DNA from: Tubiluchus corallicola
Taxonomy: Eukaryota > Priapulida > Priapulimorpha > Priapulimorphida > Tubiluchidae
Direction of reading: 5' to 3'
DNA length: 64,000 bases
Assembly: GCA_030141605.1 (NCBI GenBank)
Contig: JAQGDQ010000643.1
Span: 56,078-120,077 of the forward strand
Made by a program: the position numbers and the translations under genes. The notes under the pieces are model-generated. The model worked only from the letters and a program-made list of their open reading frames with translations. It ran no database searches and was not told the DNA's origin. This document shows, piece after piece, positions 50,401 to 61,177 of this stretch (position 1 is its first letter; every line of letters begins with the position of its first letter).

Positions 50401-52261
50401 AACTGGTCTGCAAATTTGTGTTTATGTTAAAGTGCAATCAGTTTATCTGCTGATTAGACATTAGTTGTGACTGTTAGTTTAGTTTAGCTTAGACAGTTGT
50501 TGTCTTGCGTGAGCTGTTGTCCTGAATGCTGCTGAGCATGTTGATGTTACAGCGGGGGCGGAGAGATAGACCAACATGTTTGACGTCAATTCTAAAACAA
50601 AGTTAGAATCACCAGTGCAGTTAAATTACACACTCATCTACCTAATATTAAGTATCATGTATCAAGTTTCAGTAATTATAATAATAGCATCAAGCATCAT
50701 GAATTGCCATTAAGGGTAATCAATCTCCACTTGTGACACACGACTCCCTACTCAACTTTTTGAGTTTTCGATGATATTTTTCCAATTTTCCGTTTCACAT
50801 GTGTAACGTTCCTACAAAATGAACGTTGCAGAACAATGATTCGAAACCACCATATTTTTATCAATAAAAATCTTTTGGCACAACGTGTAATTTTTGATCT
50901 TTGTTAGTAAGTTAAGATAAGCCAGGACAAAGCCAAGAAAGTTTAGTTGAAAAAAGCAAGCAGTAAAGTGTTGCAATTCTTCAGTCTGCACAGGTGAGAA
51001 ATGATGGTCACAGCATGATAGCCATCTCCTATTATATATTTATTTTTTACTTTAAGGCAAGACATTACAGTATGTAATTTATAATCTGGCAAAAATACCA
51101 ACTAATTTACCTATGCTGCCACCATCACCAGAGAAATAATAGCAAATTAATCATTAATTAAGCTAAGTAGCTCAAGAGCTTAGGGACAAAGAGCCCCAAG
51201 TAATAATATAAATTAGATGACACCTTTTAGTATATTAATGCATTGAATGAAGGATGGGACAGAAGTGTATCAAGGAGAGTCTTAGCAAAAACACTTAGAT
51301 GCCTGCAATAGTAGTTAATCCCCGCAAGTCAACTACCGGCAAGTACAATGTTTCACTTACTAGAGCAAGATACAGTTTCAATGCTTGTTTTTTGTAGAAT
51401 GCATTTCCTCCATTAGCCGCTGCCTTTTTCGTCAATGCAATGCATAATGCTCCACTTGTGGCAAAATCTAGTCGATGTACAAATCTGTCAAACACGTATA
51501 TCACATACTCAAAACATAATGCAAACACGATTCGTATTTTATATAGTTTAAAACGACTGTTATAATTTACATTGTGACTTGCAATGGTCACCTGTGGGAC
51601 AATCATACAAAAGATGTTCATATTTTGTCTATGATATCGCAAGTTTCCATAGACTAAGCAAATAGCAAAAAATTTATTGCTATCAAAACACGTACATAAT
51701 AATAATAATTAATATTTCCAATATTTTCATGTACCTGTCATATTATTATTATTATTATAAATAAAGGTAGAAAAAAAATAGAAGTATCATTAAGTGTTTT
51801 ATTCTCCTGACACAGAGGTCGTGGATAAACTGCAATGCAACTAGTACAAGAAAAACAAACATGTTAATTTATTATTATTATTAACACTGCAAGTTGAGCA
51901 GTGTTTCGACTTGTATAATTATTGTATGCACGTAGTTAGCGTAAACTCACCTAAATCCAAAGCATACAGCGTTATCCACTAAACTTGGAAATTTCGCCGT
52001 CAACTGTTTAGAAACTGTGACAATTGGTTTAGTCTCATTACTATTAATAACTATGTCATAATTTTTATTGACTACAATAAAGTTATTGCTTTTGTAAAGC
52101 ACTTCTAGTTCATGTAATTTAGGCAGTTTTCTTCCACTTACGAAATCCCGAAGTAAACTGACGAACTTATTGTAAAGAAAGTTAAATGAAGTAAACATAG
52201 CACCTATCAAGTGCACATAACTAAGGAAAATCCATGACACTATTAAAGATAAAATTTTCAT
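47206..52261 (-). CDS. RPUSD1: RNA pseudouridylate synthase domain protein, RPUSD1-like, whole gene
   Basis: Isomerises uridine to pseudouridine in RNA (RluA/RsuA fold). Four exons read right to left (52261-51951, 51484-51361, 48817-48613, 47468-47206), phases consistent, 300 residues against 312 in human RPUSD1. Visible: LYKSNNFIVVNKNYD near the start of the fold, catalytic motif HRLDFATSGALCIAL with the active-site aspartate, KLLVKPVTGR+RHQIRVHC binding motif, and GDYAY. GFR+FVHRLD across the first junction matches human GFRFCHQLDFSTSGALC. The start is uncertain: ATG at 52261 gives a hydrophobic N-terminus (ILSLIVSWIFLSYVHLIGAM); the next ATG at 52198 (MFTSFNFLYNKFVSLLRDFV) could give a mitochondrial-type presequence. 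Target RNA unknown. AATAAA (minus) at 47132-47127. Confidence 0.88.
48238..48275. repeat. ATC trinucleotide microsatellite
   Basis: About twelve CAT/ATC triplets with one TTC interruption, in intron 3 of the RPUSD1-like gene. Confidence 0.85.
48613..48817 (-). CDS. RPUSD1: RPUSD1-like exon 3
   Basis: 205 nt, phase 0 to 1, acceptor AATGTCAG and donor ACAG|GTAGAT. Encodes VWGHVKDDVLKIDKPIGK, then HPATKLLVKPVTG. The central part (human HTMCIEG..) is recognisable as LKMCTIDK. Confidence 0.9.
48818..51360. other. Intron 2 of the RPUSD1-like gene, no further feature recognised
   Basis: 2.5 kb of AT-rich intron. I looked for extra exons and transposon ends and found none that I can support. Confidence 0.55.
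51361..51484 (-). CDS. RPUSD1: RPUSD1-like exon 2, catalytic motif
   Basis: 124 nt, phase 2 to 0, acceptor TTTGACAG and donor GCTCTA|GTAAGT. Encodes FVHRLDFATSGALCIALTKK, with the catalytic aspartate in HRLD, and ends at KLYLAL. Confidence 0.92.
51951..52261 (-). CDS. RPUSD1: RPUSD1-like exon 1
   Basis: 311 nt from ATG to donor TTTAG|GTGAGT, ending in phase 2. It encodes the N-terminal extension and LEVLYKSNNFIVVNKNYD...NAVCFGFR. An internal ATG at 52198-52196 is an alternative start; a longer frame to 52348 exists only from a GTG. Confidence 0.8.
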
Positions 52262-52429
52262 ATTAGGACGCTGACATTTTGTTTTCCCAACAGGATCATG
52301 TAATCGATAAAACCGGCGTAATCGACAGGAAACTGAGCCTGAGTGCACAACCCATGCTGGACATGCAATAACAAAAGTTACCCAACTAATTTCTTGGCTT
52401 CTATTTGGCGGTTAAAGCTTACGATACAC

Positions 52430-52613
52430 TAAAGTGGCGTTTATGTAGCATGCGGATACGGATGCGCTTTCCAATGCGCAACAGCCTGCGGGAAAAAAAT
52501 CAAGCCACAGAAAAGGAATAATGCATACGCAGGGTACATTGGAAAAAATATAAACAGATTTTATCTATTCCGCACCCCCAAAACGCATCCGCATGCTACA
52601 TAAACACTGTTTA
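52430..52613. repeat. Inverted repeat, probable MITE upstream of RPUSD1-like gene
   Basis: GTTTATGTAGCATGCGGAT at 52439-52457 recurs inverted at about 52587-52605 (ATCCGCATGCTACATAAAC), with further matching outside (AGTG) and inside (GGATGCG). The 184-bp unit could fold into a hairpin. Family not identified; no clear target-site duplication. Confidence 0.7.
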
Positions 52614-53780
52614 AGCCTCCAGCGTCTGGAAATGAGACAGAACATTTATAATTGTGAGTGGGTGATGACAGCGCTGGAAGTTCTTCCTGTTTTTTGAGCA
52701 TTTGGCGTCCCTTGTGCAGTACTAATTTGACACTTATTATGGTGCACTCATTGGTGGAAAACAATATATATTTTTGTTGTACTTATTATTGCAGGTTTAC
52801 CTATCGAAGTATTTTGTTTTAGCTCTCTTTCATTGTTCCATGTAAGTGTGAAACTGGTATTACTTTGGCGCGAAATAAATCCCAAAACGCCAGTCGATCA
52901 GTTATTCATGTAATTAGATAATGTAAGAATAAGATTGTTTTTGATAGGCCTATGTCTGCAATATCAGACTCATATAGTAGCCTATAATTTTATTACAGCT
53001 AGCGGTCTAGTAATTTTTGTTTCTTATCAATGCATGGATTTTGCCACATGCTTTTGGTACAGTAGTGTGAAAGAGAGCTTTAAGCTGTCCTAAAATTTCA
53101 TAAAAATTCTGTGTATTAAACTAATAAAAGAGCAATTTAGAGGCTGCATGTTTAGATGTGTGTACATACCTGAGATTTTCTAAGGGAACTAAGGATTAAG
53201 ATTGTAAGGCCCGAAAAAACAGAACAAACTGAATATTGAATGTATTCAATTATTAAATTGGTATCAGGTTTTTCCTTGCTATTAACATCAGACAACATTG
53301 AAAAGGATCATAGAGTGATAGAAAAAACAAACCAAGATTACGTAATTTTTTCAATATTACACAGTTTTTATTTACAGACAAAACAATGAATAGTTAACAC
53401 AAGTTATTACGTGCAGCTGCCAAGTGATGAGTATAAGTAGCAAAAAACTACAAGAGTCTAGTATCTGAATAAATTATTTATTTACACAGTAATGTACACA
53501 TAAGATTTTTTAATAGAACTTACAATTATATTAAGCACATTGTATGAAACATGAAACTGAGCTTACTACATACACTTACAAGAAAGTATTTTATTAACCT
53601 TTCAGCCGAACCATGTGTAAAAATGAGAAAATTTAGGCATACAGAATTGGCCTAACTTTACAAAACGACAACAAAAAAGTAACTGCAATAAAGTTTACTC
53701 TATTTTCTAGTACTCTTACATAAGTAAATGTATCAGTATACATGTATCTGGAAAAATAAAATTAATGCTCGAAATAATTT
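52614..53780. other. Intergenic DNA and probable HSP70 3' UTR
   Basis: No gene recognised. The right part is the likely 3' untranslated region of the minus-strand HSP70. AATAAA signals on that strand lie at 53595-53590, 53482-53477 and 53372-53367; which one is used cannot be told. Confidence 0.5.
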
Positions 53781-55730
53781 TTAGTCAACTTCTTCCACGG
53801 TTGGACCTGTCCATCTGCTACCACTGTTGGCTTGAGCTTGTTGCCCACATGTTCTTCCTGCATCTGGTGTAGGTCCTTGTGTCTGAGACGCTCCTTGATG
53901 CAACTTTGTCATGATTGGATTGCAAACGTGTTGCAGTTCTTCAAGTTTGTGTTCCAGCTCTTCCTTTTCTGCAAGCGTGTTAGAATCTAACCAAGTACAC
54001 GTTTCATTGCATTTATTGATGACGGTGCTTTTATCGTCCGAGGAAATTTTGCCTTCCAGCCCAGGTTCATTCACTGCTTGTTTGACGCTAAATAAGTAGC
54101 TTTCTAGTTTGTTCCTGGCTTCTATACGAATTCTATGTCTTTCGTCTTCAGCTTTGTACTTCTCTGCATCTGAGACCATCTTGTCTATGTCTTCTTTTGA
54201 CAAGCGAGACTTGTCATTGGAAATGGTGATCTTGTTAGACCGACCAGTGCTCGTATCTTTAGCAGAAACGTTCAGGATTCCATTGGCGTCGATATCAAAT
54301 TCGACTTCGATCTTTGGCACTCCTCTTGGAGCTGGAGGAATTCCACTTAATTCAAATGTTCCTAACAGATTGTTGTCTTTTGTCATGGCACGTTCACCCT
54401 CAAAGACTTGAATCGTAACTCCTGGTTGATTGTCAGAATACGTAGTGAACGTCTGTTTAGCTTTGGTAGGTATTCGAGTGTTTCTTTCAATAAGCTTTGT
54501 CATAACTGCACCAGCCGTTTCTATACCTAGAGATAATGGAGCTACATCCACCAGTAGAACGTCTTTGATAGTGTCACTTCTGTCACCTTTCAATACTGCT
54601 CCTTGGACAGCTGCACCATACGCTACTGCTTCATCTGGATTGATTGACTGATTGAGTTCTTTTCCACCAAAGTATTCTTTTAACAGTTTCTGAATTTTTG
54701 GAATACGAGTTGAGCCACCAACTAAGACAACATCATTAATAGCAAACTTGTCCATCTTTGAATCAAGAAGAGCTTTCTCAACTGGTTCTAATGTTGCCCT
54801 AAACAGATCAGAGCAGAGTTCTTCAAATCTTGCTCTGGTGATCTTTGCGTAAAAGTCAATGCCTTCATGCAGGGAATCCACTTCAATGCAAGCTTCTGTG
54901 CTGCTAGAGAGTGTTCTCTTTGCTCTTTCGCAAGTAGTCCGAAGTCGTCGCATAGCTCTATGGTTACCCGAAATGTCTTTCTTATGTCGCCTTTTGAATT
55001 CCTGCACAAAGTGCTGAACTAGCCTGTTGTCGAAATCCTCACCACCAAGATGTGTGTCACCAGCTGTTGATCTCACTTCAAACATGGAACCTTCGTCAAT
55101 TGTCAAGATGGAAACATCGAAAGTACCACCACCTAAATCAAAGATGAGTACATTCTTTTCTCCTTTCAAGTTTTTGTCAAGTCCATATGCCAGGGCAGCT
55201 GCAGTTGGCTCGTTGATGATCCTAAGTACGTTGAGTCCAGCTATCCGTCCTGCATCTTTTGTAGCCTGTCTTTGAGAATCGTTGAAGTATGCTGGAACTG
55301 TTACTACTGCATCTGTCACCTTCTTTCCCAAATATGATTCGGCCGTTTCCTTCATTTTTGACAGTACCATTGAGCTGATTTCTTCAGGTGTAAAAGTTTT
55401 TCTTTCTCCCATGTACTCAACTTCCATATTTGGCTTACCATTTCTGTTCACGACTTTAAATGGCCACAGTTTCATATCAGATTGTACAGAACTTTCATCA
55501 AACCGTCGCCCGATTAATCTCTTGGCATCGAAGATGGAGTTCTGTGGATTCCTGGCTACCTGTTGTTTAGCCGCATCACCAATTAGCCTCTCTGTGTCTG
55601 TAAAAGCCACGTAGCTTGGTGTTGTCCTGTTGCCTTGATCGTTAGCTATGATTTCCACTTTTCCTCCTTGAAACACTCCAACACAACTGTACGTTGTGCC
55701 GAGGTCAATTCCTATTGCTGGAGCTGCCAT
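53781..55730 (-). CDS. HSP70: Heat shock protein 70, cytosolic, intronless
   Basis: ATP-dependent chaperone that binds unfolded segments and cycles with J-domain and nucleotide-exchange partners. 649 residues, within the usual 640-655. The start is the ATG at 55730-55728 ([15 protein letters not shown]); a GTG two codons earlier is not a likely start. All three HSP70 signatures are present: GIDLGTTYS (7-15), [14 protein letters not shown] (197-210) and [13 protein letters not shown] (335-347). The substrate-binding domain follows, then a lid and a tail ending EEVD, the cytosolic C-terminus that docks TPR co-chaperones. The tail lacks the GGMP repeats common in constitutive HSC70. No introns, plus heat-shock elements and a TATA box upstream, point to an inducible member. 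Confidence 0.97.
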   Translation of the reverse strand: MAAPAIGIDLGTTYSCVGVFQGGKVEIIANDQGNRTTPSYVAFTDTERLIGDAAKQQVARNPQNSIFDAKRLIGRRFDESSVQSDMKLWPFKVVNRNGKPNMEVEYMGERKTFTPEEISSMVLSKMKETAESYLGKKVTDAVVTVPAYFNDSQRQATKDAGRIAGLNVLRIINEPTAAALAYGLDKNLKGEKNVLIFDLGGGTFDVSILTIDEGSMFEVRSTAGDTHLGGEDFDNRLVQHFVQEFKRRHKKDISGNHRAMRRLRTTCERAKRTLSSSTEACIEVDSLHEGIDFYAKITRARFEELCSDLFRATLEPVEKALLDSKMDKFAINDVVLVGGSTRIPKIQKLLKEYFGGKELNQSINPDEAVAYGAAVQGAVLKGDRSDTIKDVLLVDVAPLSLGIETAGAVMTKLIERNTRIPTKAKQTFTTYSDNQPGVTIQVFEGERAMTKDNNLLGTFELSGIPPAPRGVPKIEVEFDIDANGILNVSAKDTSTGRSNKITISNDKSRLSKEDIDKMVSDAEKYKAEDERHRIRIEARNKLESYLFSVKQAVNEPGLEGKISSDDKSTVINKCNETCTWLDSNTLAEKEELEHKLEELQHVCNPIMTKLHQGASQTQGPTPDAGRTCGQQAQANSGSRWTGPTVEEVD

Positions 55731-55897
55731 GTCCACTGTAGTCGATTATTGTTTCGATATATAACACTTGTGTGGTCACTGTAATCTAAATTCACTGAGA
55801 ATAATTACAAAACGCAATCTAGCGATTTTAAAGATTCGTATCAGTTGATGGTTGCTTTTCTGTGTATCAAAATCTGTCGTCTGAGCATTGCTCGGCG

Positions 55898-55905
55898 CTT
55901 ATATA
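55898..55905 (-). promoter_or_regulatory. TATA box of HSP70
   Basis: Minus-strand TATATAAG, about 170 bp upstream of the ATG and 24 bp downstream of the nearest heat-shock element. Transcription would start near 55870-55875, giving a leader of about 140 nt. Spacing is typical for inducible HSP70 genes. Confidence 0.8.
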
Positions 55906-55928
55906 CTATTTTGCCGCTTCGTAGTAAA

Positions 55929-55971
55929 TTCTAGAAGTTTCCACGCCTTTCTAGTAGCGCAAAGAAACTTC
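55929..55971 (-). promoter_or_regulatory. Heat-shock elements, proximal cluster
   Basis: TTCTAGAAGTTTC (55929-55941) is a perfect three-unit HSE (alternating nTTCn/nGAAn every 5 bp). A second run from 55949 to 55971 keeps the 5-bp rhythm over five units with two mismatched ones (TTC, GTA, GCA, GAA, TTC). Binding site for the HSF trimer. Confidence 0.85.
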
Positions 55972-56019
55972 ATGACTGAACCATGTTCGCGACACGCCTA
56001 CACAGCTTGCAGGAGACCT

Positions 56020-56032
56020 TTCCAGAAGTTTC
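56020..56032 (-). promoter_or_regulatory. Heat-shock element, middle
   Basis: TTCCAGAAGTTTC, a perfect three-unit HSE about 115 bp upstream of the TATA box. Confidence 0.85.
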
Positions 56033-56055
56033 CACAGAATTTCCCCGCCTCACCA

Positions 56056-56078
56056 GAATGTTCGAGAAATATCATGAA
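56056..56078 (-). promoter_or_regulatory. Heat-shock element, distal (five units)
   Basis: GAATGTTCGAGAAATATCAT followed by GAA: five units in register, four perfect and one (ATC) with one mismatch. An ATTGG (CCAAT on the minus strand) lies at 56114-56118. Confidence 0.8.
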
Positions 56079-56119
56079 TGAACGCAGCGGTAAACACGCC
56101 CACTTCTGCAATGATTGGA

Positions 56120-57865
56120 CAGCGCAATGGCAAATGGAGCCAAATATTGGAATGACGTTTAGGCACCAGGCATATCTAATCGAACTCATCAAGATTTTGT
56201 AAGACGCCGTAATTCTCGTTTCTTTAACATGTTTAATTATTTATTTAACCCAGAAATGGTGCTGACAAGCCACTTGTACAATAGTGCCTAGTTTTATTGC
56301 TGAATTAAAGGCTGTATTTTCCTGTCTTGATGACAGATTTATTTTGGAAATGGGCTCATTTCGTGATGGGCTTTCAATCATGGTTCAACGAATTATATAA
56401 ATGTACAATCGTAGCCTTAGAAAAGAGACTACATGCCCAATTTTTTTGTAAAAAGCGTTTCTGTAAGGTAGATATACACTCAAACAGCGAAACACTAAGT
56501 ACAAGAGTGAAATGTACACAGTGCCCTCTATATATATATGACCTATATGTGACCTCTTGAGTCTGACAGAACAGATATTAAGTTTAACGTTAGGACTGTA
56601 CTAATTCTTATAACTATTATTAAAAGAGTTTTTTTGATCGTAAATGAATTCTCAACTTCTGTAAAATACTGAACTGCAGGCGGTCCTCGCCGACAAGGGT
56701 TGAAACTACTCAGGTTGGTTCGGTACCAGCACATGCAGATGCCAAGCAGTCTATAACTCTTTGACATCCATCCACGAAACAACAGAATGATGTGTGAGAA
56801 AAACGATACCTTTATTGGCAAATTACATGAAGTAGATTCAAAAATAATGATGAAATAAAGCTTGCAGTGTCGTGGATTTATCTAACTGAACCAGTAAAAC
56901 AGCAGAGAAGACCGCCTTTATACAGGCCAGATCCATAACTTGGCTTCAACAGAAACTTACATTTAGCGTGAAAGGGGTGTTCTGTACAATACTATGACTT
57001 ATTACTGTTTTGCCTTTGACGAAAATTTGTATTTGTATTTTAATTTTTCTAATTATAACCACAACAAAATTAATATTTTGTGCTTTGACCTTTAAAAACC
57101 ATCTGTTTTTGTTTCTGTATAAACGTAATAATTAATTTTCGCTTGTTTGACCTTCTTTGATAAAGTCATGACGCAGCCCAAGGATAAACATGTTTTTCAT
57201 GTGTGTAAGATAACTTACTCTGATCAGGCAAGATGTGATTTCTTTGTATGGTGGTGAGCTTAAAAGATGAATCTGTGTGATACCCTACTCCATTATGAAC
57301 GTCGTAGTAACTGCCCTCGTTTACAGTGTGCACGGCGTAGGCTGCTCACTTAGTTCATTCTGCTTTTCAAAAGTTAAGTATTGCCAATTCTGACTAAAAC
57401 TTGGTTTGGTTCTGGCTAACGTGTTGTCCAGGGATGGAAGTGGGTCAGTTGCCATTTTGTGTACTGTGATCAAATATTTTCTAGCTACGTTATACAGCAT
57501 GAAGCTGCAGACATTCATAAATTCACGTGACTTGTGTGGTGGCTCCAAGAAAACGTCATGCCGTTGCCGTAGTAAATGAATCCTTGCGGCAACGGCAAAT
57601 ACAATACAGCGTGGTCTTGTCTACAAACGGCCACGTAATGCATAAGATATTAGGGCTCTGCCGCGCTAGTATCGCCACTGATGCCTCCAACTTTATTTTC
57701 AAGCCAACAAAACTAATGAACCTAAATAGAGTAACTAACTTTTACTGTTACAGCTAATTAACTCGTTATTTAAATCACACTTACAAGATTATTACTTATT
57801 TTTCTTTCATTTGATGTTATTCTTCTGAATATGAATATTTCAATTTATCCTTTTCTCAACCTCTA
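56120..57865. other. Intergenic, no gene recognised
   Basis: Only short open frames without recognisable protein similarity. One perfect 11-bp hairpin at 57559-57597 is listed separately. Confidence 0.55.
57559..57597. repeat. GC-rich perfect hairpin
   Basis: TGCCGTTGCCG (57559-57569) and its exact complement CGGCAACGGCA (57587-57597) enclose a 17-nt loop, in AT-rich surroundings. No RNA family recognised. Confidence 0.6.
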
Positions 57866-58232
57866 AGGCAAAACATGGACACAGATACGAACAGAGTAAT
57901 TACACATGCAGGACATGGACACACATACGAACAGAGCAATTACACATGCAGGACATGGACACACATACGAACAGAGGAATTACACATGCAGGACATGGAC
58001 ACACATACGAACAGAGCAATTACACATGCAGGACATGGACACACATACGAACAGAGCAATTACACATGCAGGACATGGACACACATACGAACAGAGCAAT
58101 TACACATGCAAAACATGGACACAATACGAACAGAGCAATTACACATGCAAAACATGGACACAATACGAACAGAGCAATTACACATGCAAAACATGGACAC
58201 ACATACGAACAGAGCAATTACACATGCATAAA
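57866..58232. repeat. 40-bp minisatellite (about 9 copies)
   Basis: Unit ACATGGACACACATACGAAC + AGAGCAATTACACATGCAGG, spaced 40 bp (39 in copies that lost CA). Since 40 is not a multiple of three and no stop arises, all three + frames are open and read the same peptide in rotation (HTNRAITHAGHG); an artefact, not a gene. Confidence 0.93.
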
Positions 58233-58239
58233 ATGTGAA

Positions 58240-60840
58240 AGAAATCTACAAACACTTAAAATACTTTTAAAAAAGCCATTTATGCAAATTCTATTTTTCA
58301 TGAAGCTGTTTGCAATAAACATACATGAAAATTAAAATTCAACGAACGAAATTAGGATAATAAATTTATAATTCCACACCTATATTTAATGATTGTAAAC
58401 TTGCTTCTTTAAAATTAGTAGCTTAAAATGTTTAATATTATAGCCTAATGCTTACACAAATCGAGGAAATTCGAGTATCAAATCTAAGATTGAATTCGCA
58501 TTTTATTACAAATGTAACTGTCAGTTTAATCAATTTCTAAAAATTCAGCTTGGGCCACAAACTATAATATCAACGTAACCTCAATTCTAACAATGTAAAG
58601 CTTCGTAGTTTTACCCACGTAGTTAGTGAGGCGTAAAAAAGGGAAGCCATATCAGTTCTTATTAATTAGTAACTATTACACGCCTTGTGATTTTAGCAGC
58701 AAATGTGTAGTAATAATTTCCCGGGGGTGACTAATCCACGGGTTTCATACACGCTTGGCTTTACACTGAACGATTACGCTGTAATAGCTGCGCGATGTCA
58801 GAAAACCAAACGCTAAATATTTACAACCAAATTTCAAAAAATGAAAAAAACTTTCACCAAAATCAATAATTGTCTAATTGCAAAAGGTGACAGTACAAAT
58901 ATAATGGTGAAGTTGATAAGATTGACAGCTATGAGAAAAAACTGGGAAAGATGATGTCGCAGCGATGCCCTCATATTGATGAAAACTAATAAGTTTTGTG
59001 ATTCTATCTGCTATTTGTATGAAATGAAACAGACGTGAACTTCAAAACACATTTTTTGTGTAATTCGTGATGCATGCTTTTGTATTTATTTTAAGTGGAT
59101 TGACATACAGTAATATTACTGTAACGATCTGACGACTAGGGGTAGGTTGTTTGAGTAGTCGCTGAGTAAACAATTTGGCTGGCCTGACCGAGCTAAAGAA
59201 AGGGGGACCAATCATCTATCTGTCAGCTCCAAACAGTGGCAAGCTTATAGGCAGTCTGCGGTGGCGGGGGGGGGGGGGGGTTGTCTACTGAGCAGAGTGG
59301 TTCGGATGTGGGATGTGCAGTTTATTTTGCCTAGAGTAATCTGTTGCACTCATTGTGATAATGCAAATGACAATGTATAGGCTACTAATGCACAAACAAT
59401 CAATTGCATAAATTTAGTAGAAATAATTATCAAACAACAACAAAAAATATAGGTAAAAAACACTATCATTAGTCAAACACTAATTTAACAACTTTTGAAT
59501 GAGCTAAATATGGTTACCTTTTACCATGTTCACAAAATAAACAAAACACTTTAAGCCTGGGACTTACTATCAAATCAATTAACTAGCAAATAAGTTGGCA
59601 AATAATGCACCACAGCTAAACCTAACTAAAAAGGGGTACCTATTTGCCTAACTACAAGCCACCCCATATGATGTAGTCCTCGCAAGCGCTAGGATGATCA
59701 ACCGGCATTATCTCACTTAGAAAATACACCATGGAGGTTGAGTAGGCCTACTAAGTCTAACGTAGGGCGTCTCTACGATGAGGTTGCAGCTCAGTGCCTC
59801 TTAATGTCACCACAAATTTCTTGAACAGCAAGGAGGTTAAGTCCAGCTTCCACGCAACTGCTAGCATCAGATAAGCAAATACTAAATTGTGCAACTTACA
59901 GTCTCTGGGATGTTACCGTACTACGACGAGGGGGTGCCTCGTCACCTCAAACATGGATCCGCCTCTAAACGGTTTGTCGGTACGCCCATAGCATTTCCCA
60001 ACGATACGAACACAGCAATGAGACAAAGTCTTAATTGTCACCAAACTTCGTGGAAATCTCTACCACCAAAAACATCAGCCCTCTCAAGTTATCCAATAAT
60101 TTCAAACCTCATGGACAGTCACCATACGTTATAACTGACTACTACTTACGTGGAAACTACTAAATGCACGTCATACCAAACTACGTGCCGTATATGGAGT
60201 AAAGTTGCTGACCCCTTTTCGATACCTGCGAGAGTAGTAGTAAGCATAGGTATATGCTGGCTTCCTACAGCTACATTACAAGCGAGTAAACTGGCCCTCC
60301 CGCAGTACTTACTAACCTTGGCTAGTGGCCATTATGGTTTACAGGCCATAGAAAAGATATTTTAAATGCTAATGTTATTTTACTTCCACATTTGAGCAAA
60401 AGGTAGAATACATATTGAGATATGTACAGCATAGAAGGGCCAAAAATGATTGGAGTTTGTGTTTTCTTTCCAAACTCTGCAACTGGGATGACCAACCAAC
60501 TGACAGACTAACTAAACAAACATCACACTCACATGACGCAAGCTCCTACACGAGTCTATTTATGTGAGAAACTGAAATGGACGTTACAATTACTGATCGG
60601 AGTTTTTCCACTGTCCAAAAAGTACATTTTAGTTGAGAACAGATATATGCAACTGGTTATCAAGAATATAGTTACATAGTTAGTTAGTTAAAAAACGCAA
60701 GTAATTCATTGGTTAATACTTAAAATTGAAATATACAAAGCCCACAGAGTACAGAAGCGATACCAGAAACATTTATCAACGCACATCATCCTATTTGTTA
60801 TACAAAAGTATGACTGATCAATAACTGATGTTTAATTCAA
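58240..60840. other. Intergenic, no gene recognised
   Basis: AT-rich on the left. A run of 15 G at 59266-59280 and a GC-richer patch at about 59700-60360 with short open frames of no recognisable similarity. Confidence 0.5.
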
Positions 60841-60844
60841 AAGT

Positions 60845-61177
60845 CTAAAATTCAAAATGATGCAGGTTACAGTTCAATACACAATTAAAACGTTTAATAG
60901 ACTTTATGTAGTTCTGGAACAATTTGAAGAGAATGTCACTGGATGGATGACCAGATCTGAGTTTATGAAAAATGTCGTTGTAAATAATAGCAGGTCTAGG
61001 GTTGGCGTGTAATTCTCGAGTTATGTGTCGATAATACCAGAGCTGATCTAATAATTGTGTTCTGTGTATGTCATAGTTTGAACGCTCAAAAAATAATAGG
61101 TCTTTGTATAATAACATTTTTGTCTGAAAAATAAATTTGAAATTTTGAATACTTGATGCTCCATCTGACAACGTCAT
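60845..61177 (-). CDS. Unrecognised 110-codon reading frame, possible terminal exon
   Basis: ATG at 61177-61175, TAG at 60847-60845. The peptide has a balanced, protein-like composition (for example FFERSNYDIHRTQLLDQLWY and SGHPSSDILFKLFQNYIKSI) and little low complexity. TTTATTTTTCAG at about 61139-61128 is a good splice acceptor inside the frame, so the real exon may begin there at ACAAAAATG. ATTAAA lies just after the stop. A frame of this length can occur by chance in 64 kb of AT-rich DNA, and I recognise no family, so this is a weak call. Confidence 0.25.
   Translation of the reverse strand: MTLSDGASSIQNFKFIFQTKMLLYKDLLFFERSNYDIHRTQLLDQLWYYRHITRELHANPRPAIIYNDIFHKLRSGHPSSDILFKLFQNYIKSIKRFNCVLNCNLHHFEF

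Noticed and set aside
53911-55614. Several 60-110-codon plus-strand frames opposite HSP70
   Set aside because: Antisense shadows of a highly constrained coding sequence.
57875-58335. Three overlapping plus-strand frames with HTNRAITHAGHG repeats
   Set aside because: The same peptide is read in rotation because the 40-bp unit has no stop in any frame; microsatellite-like, not a gene.
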